Below are positions 38,044 to 39,663 of a DNA stretch of 39,663 nt, in pieces. Within the stretch, counting starts at the first letter, position 1, and each line of letters opens with the position of its first letter. Origin of the DNA: Devosia sp. (GTDB taxonomy: Bacteria > Pseudomonadota > Alphaproteobacteria > Rhizobiales > Devosiaceae); assembly GCF_028290645.1 (NCBI RefSeq), contig NZ_JAQGJL010000217.1:1-39663 (forward strand), written 5' to 3'. The notes under the pieces are model-generated. The model did no database searches, had not been told where the DNA came from, and saw only the letters and a list, made by a program, of their open reading frames with translations. A program made the position numbers and the translations under genes.

Positions 38044-38792
38044 ATGACTGCCACGATCTTTTCCACGGTCACCGCTGCGTTCCTCGCCTCGTTCGTCGAG
38101 GTGGTCGAGGCGTTCACCATTGTTCTGGCCGTGGGCCTCACCCGCGGCTGGCGGCCGGCCTTCGTCGGCGCCGGGCTTGCCCTGCTGTTGCTCGCCGCAC
38201 TGGTGCTGGTGTTCGGACCGCTGTTCGCCCTGATCCCGATCAGGGTGGTGCAGTTCGTGGTCGGCGTGCTGCTGATCCTGTTCGGCATGCGCTGGCTCAG
38301 GAAAGCCCTGCTCCGCTCCGCCGGGGTGATCGCGCTGCGTGACGAGGCCAAGGCCTTCGCGGCGGAAACCGCCGAACTCGCGAGCCAGACAAGCGACCGG
38401 CGGGCGGATTATCTCGCCGGCCTCGCCGCCTTCAAGGCGGTGCTGCTCGAGGGCATCGAAGTGATCTTCATCGTCATCGCCGTCGGGCGACGCGCGGGCT
38501 CACGCTCTACGCCGGGCTCGGCGCACTCGCGGCTTTCGTCGTGGTGATGGTGATCGGCCTCGCCGTGCACCGGCCGCTGTCCCGCGTGCCCGAGAACACG
38601 CTGAAATTCGTCGTCGGCCTGATGCTGACCAGCTTCGGCATATTCTGGACCGGGGAGGGGCTGGGCGCCGAATGGCCCGGCGCCGACCTGTCGCTGCTGG
38701 GGATTTTCGCCGTCATGGCGCTCGCCTCTTGGGCGATCCTGCAAGCGGCGCGGCGGGGCCGCGCCACGGCTTCCCAGGGAGCTGCGGAATGA
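38044..38792 (+). pseudogene. COG4280-like membrane protein, frameshifted
   Basis: Two frames make one protein of about 249 residues. Up to about 38485 the frame gives FLASFVEVVEAFTIVLAVGL and further helices, then FKAVLLEGIEVIFIVIAVG; the paired acidic motifs EVVEA and EGIEV suggest an internal repeat typical of small cation/LysE-like transporters. Beyond that, the same protein continues one base off (RGLTLYAGLGALAAFVVVMV, then FVVGLMLTSFGIFWTGEGLG) and stops at 38792. A missing base in the GGG run at 38485-38487 explains it. The intact protein would be an inner-membrane protein of unknown substrate. Whether the break is real needs resequencing. Confidence 0.75.
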
Positions 38793-38995
38793 GATTCCTG
38801 CGCACCGCCGCCACCGAACTCATCGGCATGTTCATCGACGACGGCAACCTTGCACTCCTCTCGGTGGTGCTGATCGCTCTTGTCACGATGGCGGTGCTGC
38901 TGCTCGGCCTGCCGGCGCTATGGGGCGGCGGCGTGCTGCTGGCGGGCTCCATTGCCATCCTGGCGTCGAGCGTGCTGCGCGCCGCCAGGCGCTAG
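38789..38995 (+). CDS. Small two-helix membrane protein, unknown function
   Basis: 68 residues. Overlaps the stop of the COG4280-like gene (ATGA), so the two form a coupled pair. An amphipathic start (RFLRTAATELIGMFIDDGNL) precedes two hydrophobic helices (LALLSVVLIALVTMAVLLLG and LWGGGVLLAGSIAILASSVL) and a basic end (RAARR). It may be a partner of the upstream membrane protein. I do not recognise the family. Confidence 0.7.
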   Translation: MRFLRTAATELIGMFIDDGNLALLSVVLIALVTMAVLLLGLPALWGGGVLLAGSIAILASSVLRAARR

Positions 38996-39031
38996 TGCCT
39001 TGCGTTCTGATGGAAACCTGCAGCCCGCGCC

Positions 39032-39054
39032 CCCTCTCCCCTGAGGGGAGAAGG
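39032..39054. terminator. Bidirectional hairpin between convergent genes
   Basis: TCTCCCC and GGGGAGA form a 7-bp stem with a 3-base loop, extendable with a mismatch. It stands between the small membrane gene and the convergent small gene at 39070. The CCCCTCTCCCC motif with its complement is a frequent intergenic palindrome in alphaproteobacteria and probably acts as a shared terminator. Confidence 0.5.
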
Positions 39055-39069
39055 ATAGGGCACCAAGGC

Positions 39070-39321
39070 TCAGGCAGCGGCCTTCTGCCGCGGCAGCGGA
39101 TAGCCGGCGGCCTCGTAGAGCGAGCGGATCGCGTCGCCGTCGAAGCGGCGCTCGTTGACCTCGAGGAACGAGCCGATCAGCCAGGAGCCGGGGACGTCCT
39201 CCATGATGAACTGGATCGCCTCGGCGGCCGTCTTGAAGCGGCGGTACTGGTCTCGCGCCGACTTGGCGTAGCGGCGGCTGGGGTAAAGCTCGGCGGGGGC
39301 GTCGTAGTTGAAGGTGTCCAT
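39070..39321 (-). CDS. Small uncharacterised protein, paralogue A
   Basis: 83 residues, soluble, no signal peptide. It contains MDTFNYDAPAELYPSRRYAK, then FKTAAEAIQFIMEDVPGSWL and VNERRFDGDAIRSLYEAAGY. AAAGGAAA lies just before the ATG. The layout (short N-terminal AELY-x-R block, then an alpha/beta region and a final D-[GA]-x-L-Y motif) is shared with the next gene upstream, so they are tandem paralogues. The function is unknown to me. Confidence 0.75.
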   Translation of the reverse strand: MDTFNYDAPAELYPSRRYAKSARDQYRRFKTAAEAIQFIMEDVPGSWLIGSFLEVNERRFDGDAIRSLYEAAGYPLPRQKAAA

Positions 39322-39602
39322 TTCGTTTCCTTTCGGGCTGATGGCCTGCCGGTGCGGCTCGGGCGCTTGCGTTCGAGCGGGTAGTCCCCGCTACGGTAGA
39401 GTTGTGCCAGCGCATCGCCGGTGAACACGCGGTCGTCGACGTGAAGCCGGGCCCCGTGCAGGCTGACGGGTGCGGCTTCCTCGAAGGCAAAGCGCAATGC
39501 ATGTGCCGCGACCCGGAAGGCTCTGGGGCCCTGGGCCGTGGCAGTATCCCAGTCGCGTCCGAGATAAAGCTCGGCGCGCGCCCGGTAGTTCAGATTTGTC
39601 AT
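39177..39602 (-). CDS. Small uncharacterised protein, paralogue B, 3' end doubtful
   Basis: The N-terminal 94 residues or so match paralogue A: NYRARAELYLGRDWDTA, FRVAAHALRFAFEEAAPVSL, VDDRVFTGDALAQLYRSGDY. After PLERKR the frame continues another 47 residues as Pro/Ser/Arg-rich sequence that overlaps paralogue A in another frame and looks non-natural. A stop is expected shortly after PLERKR, as in paralogue A, but none exists in any of the three frames before paralogue A begins. One missing base would fuse B in frame to A. The real end is therefore uncertain. Confidence 0.6.
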   Translation of the reverse strand: MTNLNYRARAELYLGRDWDTATAQGPRAFRVAAHALRFAFEEAAPVSLHGARLHVDDRVFTGDALAQLYRSGDYPLERKRPSRTGRPSARKETKWTPSTTTPPPSFTPAAATPSRRETSTAASRRPPRRSSSSWRTSPAPG

Positions 39603-39663
39603 TTGATCTCTATCGACCCGGCTTGGTGGCGCGGGTTTCTTGTTGGACGCCTCGACCGAAGAC

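Overview
The window looks like chromosomal DNA of a high-GC alphaproteobacterium, probably of the Hyphomicrobiales (a Devosia-like genus is my guess from protein flavour and gene content; I could not search). It holds three blocks: an exopolysaccharide (EPS) or capsule locus (1-21.7 kb), a ribose-type sugar ABC import operon with its own LacI regulator (22.2-27.9 kb), and a rearranged Kdp potassium ATPase operon with its two-component system (29.0-37.1 kb). Small accessory genes fill the right end.

Left edge: the 3' part of a GumC/Wzz-type chain-length protein is translationally coupled to a CpsD-like ATPase. Next come a frameshifted LuxR-type remnant and an intact LuxR-family regulator whose receiver domain lacks the phosphorylatable Asp. 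From 21.7 kb back to 3.0 kb, all genes are on the minus strand. In transcription order they are a secreted FecR-like protein, a CpsB/PHP phosphatase, a Wza-like export lipoprotein, a fused Wzc-type co-polymerase/kinase, a TPR-like membrane protein, an O-antigen-ligase/Wzy-like protein, a polyprenyl-phosphate sugar transferase, a TviB-like dehydrogenase, a PglK-like ABC flippase, a glycosyltransferase, a methyltransferase, GT2, GT4, an EpsG-like polymerase, GT4 and a TviC-like epimerase. TviB and TviC together predict UDP-N-acetylgalactosaminuronate as a precursor. The part from about 5.2 to 10.0 kb is clearly poorer in GC and looks like a swapped specificity cassette.

Middle: a perfect 16-bp palindrome of LacI-operator type overlaps a TTGACA promoter just upstream of the binding-protein gene. 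The operon runs binding protein, strong hairpin, double ATPase, permease, permease, LacI regulator, which suggests autoregulated, substrate-induced import. A convergent DUF4396-type membrane protein follows.

Right: the Kdp genes run kdpF, kdpB, a 26-residue membrane peptide, kdpA, kdpC, kdpD, kdpE instead of the usual F-A-B-C-D-E. The extra peptide between kdpB and kdpA is the most novel item here. kdpE carries a one-base deletion that garbles its last 27 or so residues. A 5'-3' exonuclease lies convergent to kdpE, followed by a frameshifted COG4280-like membrane protein, a small membrane protein and two small paralogous proteins of unknown function. At least three genes show the same kind of lesion, one missing base, so sequencing error must be separated from true decay.
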